NCBI GenBank assembly: GCA_965262875.1
Contig: OZ253569.1
Location: 1,860,001 to 1,924,000 of the forward strand
Length of the DNA stretch: 64,000 nucleotides
Source of the DNA: JBALVT01 sp965262875
GTDB taxonomy: Bacteria; Pseudomonadota; Gammaproteobacteria; Pseudomonadales; Halieaceae
Reading direction: 5' to 3'
Positions within the stretch are counted from its first letter, which is position 1. Every line of letters begins with the position of its first letter. Of this stretch, positions 1-6,347 are shown one piece after another. The notes beneath the pieces are model-generated. The model was not told the origin of the DNA and did no database searches. It saw only the letters and a list, made by a program, of their open reading frames with translations. The position numbers were made by a program, and so were the translations under genes.

Positions 1-756
1 CTGGACGTTCTGACGGGCATGGCTCGCAAGAAGGAGATACCCAAGCAATCTGCCAACAGTGAAAAATCGGCAGGGGAGGGCGGGGAGGCCTCCGAGAAGC
101 CGAAAGCAGGACTGACTCAGGCTCTGGTTAGTGATTTGGGGAACTATCGGCAACAGGCCACCAAGGCCGCACTGCTACGCGATCCCGCTGCGGCAGCCGA
201 TGTATTGCACTACACCTTGGCTATGCAAGTCGTGACAGCGAATCACTGGGAAGGTCGGAATCTGCAAAATGCTTCTTTTACTGTGGTGGACTCCAAAACC
301 AGCCGTGAAGATACGGGAGAGGGCAGGGCATTTGACGAACTGACCAAGGCCCGCGAGGCGTTGCCTCTGGAGTGGGCCGCTGTTGAAGATGCCGGTGAAC
401 GGTTCGCAGCGTTCCGCAAGCTCAACAAAAAGGCCAAGGATAAACTGGTCGCCTACTGCACGGTACAGACGTTGACTATCGGCGTACGGGGGAAATCAGA
501 GGAACAGGATAAGCTCATCGAGCAGTTGGACGTGGATTTTGCGGGATACTGGCGACCTACTAAAGACAACTACTTTGGGCGACTGACCAAGGGACAGATG
601 TTTGAGCAGTTTGGCCCTGTATTCGGTCAAGAGTGGCTGGATTGGTCCGATGATATGAAGAAAGGTAGCATCGTCGAGGGCTTGGAGGAACGGTTCAACC
701 AAAAACCCGAGGGCAAGGATGATGTGCGCAGCACGTGGATTCCCGAGCAGTTCTGA
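1..756 (+). CDS. ParB-type plasmid partition protein, C-terminal part (5' end outside window)
   Basis: The reading frame is open from base 1, so the Met at base 19 is internal and this is the C-terminal ~250 residues of a longer protein. The segment LTQALVSDLGNYRQQATKAAL and the ending with GLEERF and WIPEQF resemble the C-terminal half of long ParB/Spo0J-family proteins on plasmids and integrative elements. The N-terminal nuclease/CTPase domain that would prove the family lies outside the window. A charged, low-complexity linker (residues ~7-38 from the internal Met) precedes the conserved part. A hairpin with a T run follows the stop codon. Inferred role: segregation of the replicon, binding parS and stimulating a ParA ATPase. 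The family call is from remembered patterns, not a search. Confidence 0.6.
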   Translation: MDVLTGMARKKEIPKQSANSEKSAGEGGEASEKPKAGLTQALVSDLGNYRQQATKAALLRDPAAAADVLHYTLAMQVVTANHWEGRNLQNASFTVVDSKTSREDTGEGRAFDELTKAREALPLEWAAVEDAGERFAAFRKLNKKAKDKLVAYCTVQTLTIGVRGKSEEQDKLIEQLDVDFAGYWRPTKDNYFGRLTKGQMFEQFGPVFGQEWLDWSDDMKKGSIVEGLEERFNQKPEGKDDVRSTWIPEQF

Positions 757-846
757 CCACAGCGGGGCCGAACAGGCCCCATTTCCTACCCGCGCTATAA
801 AACGAAGGAATCGGGTCCGGTTATCATTTTTCTAGCAGTCTCGCTT

Positions 847-870
847 TGCCGCCCCCTGGGCGGCTTTTTT
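847..870 (+). terminator. Rho-independent terminator after the ParB-like gene
   Basis: GCCGCC and GGCGGC form a GC-rich stem with a short loop followed by TTTTTT, about 90 bases downstream of the ParB-like stop codon. Confidence 0.75.
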
Positions 871-879
871 GTGACCAAA

Positions 880-912
880 AAAAACCCCTGTCTCAAAAGA
901 GAAAGGGGTTGG
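880..912 (-). terminator. Terminator of the RadC-like gene (possibly bidirectional)
   Basis: AACCCCT and AGGGGTT pair across a short A-rich loop. A run of A on the plus strand gives the T run for minus-strand transcription coming from the JAB-domain gene at 932-1390. Confidence 0.7.
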
Positions 913-931
913 ATGGGACAAACCAATTTAA

Positions 932-1390
932 CTACATGAGGCCATGCTCCGCGAAAGAATAAGACTCTTTCGGCGAAACGATGATGTGATCCAAGACACG
1001 AATACCAAGCATGGACAAGGCATCTTGAAGACGCTTTGTAATTCGCTTATCCGCTTCACTTGGACTGACTGCACCGCTCGGATGGTTGTGTCCGAAGCAT
1101 ACAGCCGCTGCGTTGTTGGCTAGAGCCGATTTTGCAACTTCTCTGGGGTAGACTGCCGCCCCATCAATCGTGCCATAAAACAGCTCATCAACACCAATTA
1201 AACAGTGCTGTGAATCCAGGTAGGCCACACAAAAAACCTCACGTTCCTTATCGCCGATACGGAGCCTGAGCATATCGCTCATAGCCCTAGGGCTGGAAAG
1301 TGGGTCTGTTATGTAGCGCGCCTTTTCTTCCACAAATTCGATTACTGCTGCAATCACCTCATTTTTGCTGTTGAAGGTAAATGGTTCCAT
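932..1390 (-). CDS. RadC-like JAB-domain protein
   Basis: Residues FGHNHPSGAVSPSEAD contain the HxH-x-P-S-G and trailing Asp of the JAB/MPN metalloprotease fold used by RadC-family proteins, and the C-terminus LDHIIVSPKESYSFAEHG fits the family. At 152 residues it is the short form common on plasmids and integrative elements, without the helix-hairpin-helix of chromosomal RadC. The Met at 1390 is preferred because the preceding 22 codons run through an operator-like inverted repeat. The role of these short forms is not established; the old DNA-repair label is doubtful. Gene and terminator form a single-gene unit. Confidence 0.85.
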   Translation of the reverse strand: MEPFTFNSKNEVIAAVIEFVEEKARYITDPLSSPRAMSDMLRLRIGDKEREVFCVAYLDSQHCLIGVDELFYGTIDGAAVYPREVAKSALANNAAAVCFGHNHPSGAVSPSEADKRITKRLQDALSMLGIRVLDHIIVSPKESYSFAEHGLM

Positions 1391-1422
1391 AACGTATCTC
1401 GCCTTTTTTAAGTGAGATACGC

Positions 1423-1446
1423 CCCAACGGGAAATATCCCATTGGG
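1423..1446. promoter_or_regulatory. Operator-like inverted repeat, copy 1
   Basis: CCCAACGGG and CCCATTGGG separated by 6 bases, 33 bases upstream of the RadC-like start. The same arrangement occurs at 1756-1781 and 2697-2721 before two other minus-strand genes. Confidence 0.55.
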
Positions 1447-1460
1447 TGTGTTGCAAAAAA

Positions 1461-1484
1461 AACCCCGGGATTGCTCCTGGGGTT
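1461..1484 (-). terminator. Terminator of the 63-residue gene
   Basis: AACCCCGGGA and TCCTGGGGTT form a 10-bp stem (one G-T pair) with a 4-base loop, followed on the minus strand by a T run (1453-1460). Confidence 0.8.
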
Positions 1485-1516
1485 TCGATGATAGGCGGAG
1501 CCTATCGTGTCTTGAT

Positions 1517-1708
1517 TTAACTTTTGTCGTTTTCTCTGGGTGGGAACAGAACCAAGTCTCCACTCACGGCAATGCCGGGAATGAACTTCAGGTTAAATCC
1601 TTCTCCTTTGGTATGAGGAAACGCAACGCCCACTTTCGTGTAGTTGTTTTTCTCCGTACCGTTATCGTCAAAAGTCTCTTGAACAAACACGTTTAAATGC
1701 TTAGCCAT
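1517..1708 (-). CDS. Small conserved-type mobile-element protein, unknown function (63 aa)
   Basis: The protein starts MAKHLNVFVQETFDD and ends LVLFPPRENDKS. It looks like the small proteins of unknown function often found near partition and antirestriction genes of integrative elements (inference from remembered pattern). The Met at 1708 is chosen because the longer frame runs through the operator-like repeat at 1756-1781. It is flanked by its own operator-like motif upstream and terminator downstream, so it is an independent unit. No signal or membrane segment is visible and no function is proposed. Confidence 0.6.
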   Translation of the reverse strand: MAKHLNVFVQETFDDNGTEKNNYTKVGVAFPHTKGEGFNLKFIPGIAVSGDLVLFPPRENDKS

Positions 1709-1755
1709 GGGTTTAATCTCCAAAAAATGAATATCAATCCCATCAAGACAAGCTC

Positions 1756-1781
1756 CCCAATGGGTAACTAGACCCAATGGG
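1756..1781. promoter_or_regulatory. Operator-like repeat, copy 2
   Basis: Two copies of the quasi-palindrome CCCAATGGG, 8 bases apart, 48 bases upstream of the 63-residue gene on the minus strand. Confidence 0.55.
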
Positions 1782-1803
1782 AAACAATGCTGGTAAACCA
1801 GCC

Positions 1804-1880
1804 AATACAAGCACATCCGCAGCTTTCGCTTAAAGCAGTAGTACCAGTAACTTAAGCCACATTCGCAGCAATTAAGTACC
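1804..1880. repeat. ~75-bp imperfect direct repeat, copy A
   Basis: Shares a long block (for example ACATCCGCAGCTTTCGCTT and GTAACTTAAGCCAC) with 2784-2860. Both copies lie just upstream of operator-like motifs and minus-strand small genes, so they probably hold duplicated promoters. Confidence 0.75.
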
Positions 1881-1931
1881 TAGAATACTATCAAATCTGG
1901 CTGGATCGTCAAGATGTCGTGGAGGAAAAGA

Positions 1932-1956
1932 AAAAGGAACCACGAGGGTTCCTTTT
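1932..1956 (-). terminator. Symmetric terminator of the small membrane-protein operon
   Basis: AAAAGGAACC pairs perfectly with GGTTCCTTTT around a 5-base loop. It lies 41 bases beyond the stop of the 37-residue gene on the minus strand. Confidence 0.8.
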
Positions 1957-1997
1957 CCAGGGTAGTAACAGCCAGCTCGAGAGCCAACTGTCAGGAC

Positions 1998-2111
1998 TTA
2001 GAGATTGAGCGTGATCGACACGACAATGGCTGTGCCGATGACAATTGATGCTGAGATGCCCAGAATAAATCCCAGGTTGTCCAGAAACAAATTGTCTTTG
2101 TGTTCACTCAT
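1998..2111 (-). CDS. 37-residue single-pass membrane microprotein
   Basis: The frame reads MSEHKDNLFLDNLGFILGIS followed by a hydrophobic stretch, SASIVIGTAIVVSI, one transmembrane helix. GGAGGT lies 7 bases before the ATG and is formed by the last codons of the upstream 69-residue gene, whose TAA ends one base before this ATG, so translation is probably coupled. A strong terminator follows. The function is unknown. A small hydrophobic toxin, holin-like or entry-exclusion-like peptide is possible, but nothing in the sequence decides. Confidence 0.6.
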   Translation of the reverse strand: MSEHKDNLFLDNLGFILGISASIVIGTAIVVSITLNL

Positions 2112-2112
2112 A

Positions 2113-2322
2113 TTATCCACCTCCAAATACCTTTCCGATGTACGTAATAAATGCACTGAGCCCGCCAATCACCAAAATTACGGTTTTGACGACCTCCAGA
2201 AGCAATTTTCGGTCTTCACGCTTAATACTGCTCTCGATCTGTTTGATCTCGGCAATCGTCTTCGCATCCGACATCGATAATTGTTCCTTGCTGCCAAGGT
2301 TAGTTTTAGCGTTATCGGACAT
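2113..2322 (-). CDS. 69-residue membrane protein with coiled N-terminus
   Basis: The N-terminal ~45 residues are polar and probably helical (MSDAKTIAEIKQIESSIKRE). The C-terminus VVKTVILVIGGLSAFITYIG is one membrane helix, ending FGGG. The start overlaps the 3' end of the upstream 114-residue gene by 11 bases, and its last codons supply the ribosome-binding site of the next gene. It is the middle gene of a three-gene minus-strand operon. Size and topology resemble small phage or plasmid membrane proteins; no family is recognised. Confidence 0.65.
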   Translation of the reverse strand: MSDNAKTNLGSKEQLSMSDAKTIAEIKQIESSIKREDRKLLLEVVKTVILVIGGLSAFITYIGKVFGGG

Positions 2323-2656
2323 GGCGATTCCTCGCTGATCCGACTTCTACAAAACCGATCCTTGCGACCTTTTCCCGTGCTCCTTCAACCAGCTCTATTC
2401 GCATAGCGGCGGTTAAGGGTCCGGTGGGCAGATTCAGACGCGGACAAAAGTCCACAAAATCTGTCCTAGGCTCAAAACGATTCACCATGTCCACAGCTTG
2501 CGCTGCTTCACTGACAATCGAATGAACGGTCGCATTGTCCACCACGGCCAATACACTCAGTACCTTTCCGTCTACGACGACTGGACACCGAAAAGCCGGG
2601 TAGGGGATATCGCCCTGACCATACTTCGTTTCTACCACGTTCGTGATGCTTTTCAT
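2312..2656 (-). CDS. Hypothetical protein, 114 aa, first gene of small membrane operon
   Basis: Start MKSITNVVETKYG is preceded by AAGGAGAA at good spacing; the longer frame upstream would run through the operator-like repeat at 2697-2721. The protein is soluble, with a hydrophobic segment near VDGKVLSVLAVVDNATVHSIV and a C-terminus rich in Arg. It overlaps the next gene by 11 bases, so the three genes are probably co-transcribed and translationally coupled. The family is not recognised. Confidence 0.6.
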   Translation of the reverse strand: MKSITNVVETKYGQGDIPYPAFRCPVVVDGKVLSVLAVVDNATVHSIVSEAAQAVDMVNRFEPRTDFVDFCPRLNLPTGPLTAAMRIELVEGAREKVARIGFVEVGSARNRHVR

Positions 2657-2696
2657 TGGGTTCTCCTTAAAAGAAAAACCCTCCCAAATAGCATCA

Positions 2697-2721
2697 CCCA
2701 TCGGGTTAACTACCCGACGGG
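2697..2721. promoter_or_regulatory. Operator-like repeat, copy 3
   Basis: CCCATCGGG and CCCGACGGG 7 bases apart, 41 bases upstream of the 114-residue gene. Third occurrence of the motif seen at 1423-1446 and 1756-1781. Confidence 0.55.
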
Positions 2722-2783
2722 TTTGAACGTTTGTGTACAAGATGATTCCAGTACACGGCGCATTAGTCACCTAATGCAAATAC

Positions 2784-2860
2784 AGGTACATCCGCAGCTT
2801 TCGCTTTAAGCAGTAGTACCGGTAACTTAAGCCACTATCGCAGCAAATAAGTGGTTCGAC
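2784..2860. repeat. ~75-bp imperfect direct repeat, copy B
   Basis: Imperfect copy of 1804-1880, lying the same way upstream of an operator-like motif. From here to the ArdC start at 3166 no gene is supported. A TGGGG/CCCCA hairpin lies at about 3108-3125. Confidence 0.75.
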
Positions 2861-3165
2861 CTTACCGCTACCTGAGTATGGGTGCAAGTCAACCCTACCC
2901 GCGAGGGCCAGGATAGGGCGCAAGCGCCACTTCTCATCAATTCAAAGACTATTCCTCTTGGGAGGGAAGAGCCTAGCAGCGTTTTGGCCTTAGCCCAGGC
3001 ATCCCCCTACCTTCACTCGCTCTCTTCGTTTACTCCTTGCAGGCCGGGTGGTTCCCCCTGCCCGGACACGTCCAAAGCCACTGCTCTACTCGCGCTGCTC
3101 GTATCTTGGGGTTTTTAACCCCAGAGGAAATGGGTTTACAACAACATTAACAGCGAGAACCGGAC

Positions 3166-4019
3166 ATGAACAAAAGTACTCAAAAAGTCGTCGACACACT
3201 ACAAAACCACATGGCAGAGGGCAAACTGATTTGGCACAACCCGTGCATTATGGCGACTCAGGCCAATCTCGCCAGCGGCAAGGAATATCAAGGTATTAAT
3301 CATTTCATTACTGCGGTTGTCAGTATGAGCGAGGGGTACAACAGCCCCTATTGGGCGACCTTCAAACAGATCAAGACGGCAGGAGGTACTCTGGAAAACG
3401 CGACCGGCAAAGGGGTTCCGATTACCTTCTATAAAGACTTGCCTGACAAAGAAGGTGAGGAGGGGAAAAGCGCTTTGTACTCCGTCATAGCTTTGTGTTC
3501 AATCTGGATTTGGTGGCAGGGCTTGACCTAGATGCGGCGGACATAAATAACAGCGCAGAGATGCAAAGCGATCAAAACGCTGAGCAGGTTATCAATGATT
3601 ATCTTGCGCGTGAATGTATTCCCGTGACCGTCGGCAATCCTGCCTACGTGCCCTCAATAGATACGATCAAAATGCCCGCGCGGGACACGTTTGTGTCGAT
3701 GGACAAAATGTACTCAACGATTTTTCACGAAGTTGGTCACTCCAGCGGCCATGTGAGCCGATTGGCCCGTTTCACCGATGCCCAAACCAAACTGGAACAG
3801 AAAGAGGAGTACTCCAAAGAGGAGCTTGTCGCTGAGATTTTTAGCGCGATCCTTTGCCACGGGTGCGGGGTCGATAGTGAGTCCAGTATCAAAAACAGTG
3901 CGGCCTATCTGCAAGGCTGGTCGAGGTTCATCAAGGATGAAGCGGAAGCTTTTGTCTGGGCGGTCAATCAAGCCTACAAAGCCCGAACCTTTGTAGTAGC
4001 AGGGGAGGGCGCGCAATGA
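3166..4019 (+). pseudogene. ardC: ArdC-family antirestriction protein, frameshifted
   Basis: The frame from 3166 encodes the N-terminal single-strand-DNA-binding half (MNKSTQKVVDTLQNHM, IWHNPC, YWATFKQIK). Around 3460-3470 the family pattern continues one frame back as KRFVLRHSFVFNLD. It then runs to 4019 and includes the zinc-metallopeptidase motif FHEVGH (HExxH) and SRLAR. Together the two frames give the usual ~285 residues. The break sits in a GGGGAAAAG run, so an indel or a sequencing error in the homopolymer is likely. ArdC proteins protect incoming plasmid DNA from restriction enzymes. The next gene overlaps the stop by ATGA, showing an operon. Confidence 0.8.
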
Positions 4020-4501
4020 AAAACCGCAAAATGAGGCTAATTGAAATATTGGAGCGTGAATTCAAGGGTGAGACATTCACCCGTTTCGCGGTTATGAGCT
4101 GGCACCATGAAGGTGATCTTACCCACTGGAACAAGGATTTTGACACAATGGTTAAGTCTGGACGGCTGGTTGAAGGCGAAATGCGTCCTCTGGGCGCTGT
4201 CTACACGCGACAAGATAGACTGGCGATTTGCTGGAACTGTTGCCCCGATCAAAAGGAACCAGACTGGAGTCCTTACAACGCTCTAGAGCTGGCCGGATGT
4301 ATTCAGCAGGGCGGCTATGTGGAGCGAGTAGAGGAGGATACTACGCCGACATTTTATACCATTTACGGTCATTTGATCGGTGGGGGCTGTGAAGCCCTTC
4401 ATGATTGGCCGGATGGATACCGGGACATCGTAAGTATTCGAGAGCAGTGTGCTGAGCTGGGTGAGCGACTTGGATTTACGGTTTGGGATATGGTTGCATG
4501 A
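4016..4501 (+). CDS. Hypothetical protein, 161 aa, coupled to ardC
   Basis: The start codon overlaps the ArdC stop (ATGA). The protein is acidic, rich in Trp and Cys (ICWNCCPDQKEPDW, VWDMVA), with no membrane segment. The N-terminal part (LIEILEREFKGETFTRF) looks like a winged-helix-type fold, but no family is recognised. Coupling to ardC suggests a role in establishment of the element. Confidence 0.6.
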   Translation: MKNRKMRLIEILEREFKGETFTRFAVMSWHHEGDLTHWNKDFDTMVKSGRLVEGEMRPLGAVYTRQDRLAICWNCCPDQKEPDWSPYNALELAGCIQQGGYVERVEEDTTPTFYTIYGHLIGGGCEALHDWPDGYRDIVSIREQCAELGERLGFTVWDMVA

Positions 4502-4584
4502 ACGATGGGAATACTAAAAAAAAGAGGGTTTCATTATGCCACCTTACGGTATATAATAGAAACCTTCTTAATGAGGGTAAGGGT

Positions 4585-4803
4585 ATGGCACGGGCAATCA
4601 AACTTTCCGAGACGCTAATTTCTGATGCGGCAGTGAGTGGTAAGGCACAGCATCGCTCAACCCCACGCCAGATAGAGTACTGGGCCAACATAGGCAAGAT
4701 AGCCGATGAAAATCCGGACATGCCATTGGGGATGGTGAAGGACATTCTTCAGAGCCTTGAAGAAGTCAAAGCCGGTGACGTTTCCGATTACTCGTTTGGA
4801 TGA
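4585..4803 (+). CDS. ParD-like antitoxin
   Basis: 72 residues starting MARAIKLSETLISDA, with STPRQIEYWANIGKIADENPD, the pattern of the ParD-like antitoxin family. The Met at 4585 is preferred because GAGGGTAAGG lies just upstream and the longer frame begins inside the previous gene. The stop overlaps the toxin start by 4 bases, typical of antitoxin-first type II pairs. It should neutralise the toxin and repress its own promoter. Confidence 0.8.
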   Translation: MARAIKLSETLISDAAVSGKAQHRSTPRQIEYWANIGKIADENPDMPLGMVKDILQSLEEVKAGDVSDYSFG

Positions 4804-5075
4804 AAATTCAGCAGAGCAGTAGCTTCCGGCGAAAACTGAAGAAGTTACCCCCTGATCATAAGCCGACGCTCGATCGTGCAGTGAAGAAGATTGCAGGAAC
4901 TCCGGATATTGGTGTCATGAAAAAGGGCGATCTGGCCGGGGTACGTGTTTACAAGTTTAAGGCAAAAACGTTGCAATACATGCTGGCTTACTTACACGAT
5001 AGTGAGATCGAATGCGTCACCTTACTGGCCGTAGGGCCACATGAAAACTTCTATCGAGACTTGAAGAGTCGGTAA
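4800..5075 (+). CDS. RelE/ParE-superfamily toxin
   Basis: 91 residues: SSSFRRKLKKLPPDHKPTLD, a central YKFKAKTLQYMLAY strand pair and a C-terminal GPHENFYRDLKSR. The layout matches RelE/ParE toxins, which act as ribosome-dependent mRNases or gyrase poisons; the sequence does not tell which. It overlaps the ParD-like gene by ATGA and would serve maintenance of the mobile element. Confidence 0.8.
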   Translation: MKIQQSSSFRRKLKKLPPDHKPTLDRAVKKIAGTPDIGVMKKGDLAGVRVYKFKAKTLQYMLAYLHDSEIECVTLLAVGPHENFYRDLKSR

Positions 5076-5097
5076 GGAATACTGCATAGGAAATGTT

Positions 5098-5334
5098 ATG
5101 AGTGTTTTTAATCGTGAAAATCGCCTGCTGTCTTGGTTTCAGCTTCTCGCCTTGGTGGGAATTATCGGATTAGTTGACTGGTTGCTCTGGATTTGGCTAA
5201 AGATTCCAACCGGAAGTGCGAGCCCTATGCTAGAGGTAATGAGCCTTTGGGGCTTTGCCTTCGTCGCGGGTCTCACATCGTTCGGGATCGGAGTTGTTGG
5301 TATACATATGGCATCGCGGAGCCAGAAACAATAA
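5098..5334 (+). CDS. Small membrane protein, 78 aa, two predicted helices
   Basis: Two hydrophobic segments, FQLLALVGIIGLVDWLLWIW and MSLWGFAFVAGLTSFGIGVV, joined by a short polar loop. It starts 22 bases after the toxin gene and may share its transcript. The family is not recognised. Confidence 0.55.
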   Translation: MSVFNRENRLLSWFQLLALVGIIGLVDWLLWIWLKIPTGSASPMLEVMSLWGFAFVAGLTSFGIGVVGIHMASRSQKQ

Positions 5335-5356
5335 GTAGTGTTGACGGAGTATAGAT

Positions 5357-5539
5357 TTGAAGGAGATTGTACTTGTACTGCTATTCGGGGTACTAGGGAT
5401 TTTCCGTCCAAATAAGACACTTATCGCTACAGGCCACGCCAGTCGGGGCTTTCCAGGGGGTATTACTTTACCCCATGGGCTTATATTCCTCCAAATATGG
5501 CGCTTTTCCTGTCGAATCGAAAGGATATCGGCTCGTTAG
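5357..5539 (+). CDS. Possible small secreted or membrane peptide (60 aa, TTG start)
   Basis: Begins with TTG as MKEIVLVLLFGVLGIF, a signal-like hydrophobic N-terminus, after a GGAG. The stop codon ends at the first base of the IS66 target duplication. The C-terminal part looks random, so this may be the start of a disrupted gene or no gene. Confidence 0.2.
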   Translation: MKEIVLVLLFGVLGIFRPNKTLIATGHASRGFPGGITLPHGLIFLQIWRFSCRIERISAR

Positions 5540-5546
5540 ATTATTA
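5539..5546. repeat. IS66 target-site duplication, left
   Basis: GATTATTA directly precedes the IS66 left end and is repeated directly after its right end (8037-8044). Eight bases is the known IS66 duplication length. Confidence 0.9.
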
Positions 5547-5627
5547 GTAAGCGCCCCTAAATCAGCACCTGTTTTTTTGTAAGAGTTCCCGCCAGACTTT
5601 CTCCTGATAACCACACAGGAGCAAATC

Positions 5628-5948
5628 ATGAACGATATCACTCAGCCCCAGCCACAAGGTATTGACTGGAAGCAGCAAATACAAACCTGGAAACTGTCGG
5701 GCTTGTCCCAGACCCGGTTTTGCAAACACAATCACCTGACTTACCATCGCTTTGTGTACTGGCGTCGGAAGTTTGACGATACCATCCGTGTGTCTTCTAT
5801 AAAACAAGACCAAGGTGGCTTTGCCGCAGTGAGTGTCAGACCTGACGCCGATCGGGGGCTAACCTTGTCACTGCCCAACGGATTCATTGTGCGAGGTATC
5901 TGTGCCGAAAACCTGTTGGTGGTGCGGCAGTTACTGGATCAATTGTGA
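5628..5948 (+). CDS. tnpA: IS66 accessory protein TnpA
   Basis: 106 residues with a helix-turn-helix-like N-terminus (IQTWKLSGLSQTRFCKHNHL, FVYWRRKF), as in IS66 OrfA. It is needed with TnpB for IS66 transposition. The stop overlaps the tnpB start by 4 bases. Identical to the protein at 60504-60824. Confidence 0.92.
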   Translation: MNDITQPQPQGIDWKQQIQTWKLSGLSQTRFCKHNHLTYHRFVYWRRKFDDTIRVSSIKQDQGGFAAVSVRPDADRGLTLSLPNGFIVRGICAENLLVVRQLLDQL

Positions 5949-6313
5949 CGGCGCGCTACTTCCGCCCGGCCAATGACATGCCACAGATTTATCTGTACCG
6001 GGACTCCGTAGATTTTAGAAAATCGGTCAATGGCCTTAGCGCCATTGTGGAGCGAGAACTGGGTCGTAACCCCTTTGAGGGTGCCCTCTATGCCTTCACT
6101 AATCGCCAGCGCAACAAAATAAAATGTTTGTACTGGGAGGACAATGGGTTTGTGTTGTACTACAAATCACTGGCGGAAGAGAAGTTCCGGTGGCCGCACC
6201 CTGACGACGACGTGATTTCCCTCACCGGCCAGCAGATCAATTGGTTGCTGGACGGCTACGATATCTCCCTGATGACAGGCCACAAAAAATTGCATTATGA
6301 GTCTGTATTTTAA
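5945..6313 (+). CDS. tnpB: IS66 accessory protein TnpB
   Basis: 122 residues with the signature IYLYRDSVDFRKSVNGL and NKIKCLYWEDNGFVLYYK of IS66 Orf2 (TnpB). It overlaps tnpA by 4 bases. Identical to the copy at 60139-60507. Confidence 0.95.
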   Translation: MTARYFRPANDMPQIYLYRDSVDFRKSVNGLSAIVERELGRNPFEGALYAFTNRQRNKIKCLYWEDNGFVLYYKSLAEEKFRWPHPDDDVISLTGQQINWLLDGYDISLMTGHKKLHYESVF

Positions 6314-6347
6314 AGCTTTTTGTCGCCATGAATGTTATAATTACGCC

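Noticed and set aside
3100..3125. Hairpin TGGGG/CCCCA upstream of ardC as a riboswitch or attenuator
   Set aside because: Only a short stem is visible, with no conserved larger fold; it is noted merely as a hairpin.
3455..3480. Programmed -1 frameshifting in ardC
   Set aside because: The run GAG GGG AAA AGC does not give the tandem re-pairing of a standard X-XXY-YYZ site, and no stimulating hairpin or pseudoknot was evident; an indel is simpler.
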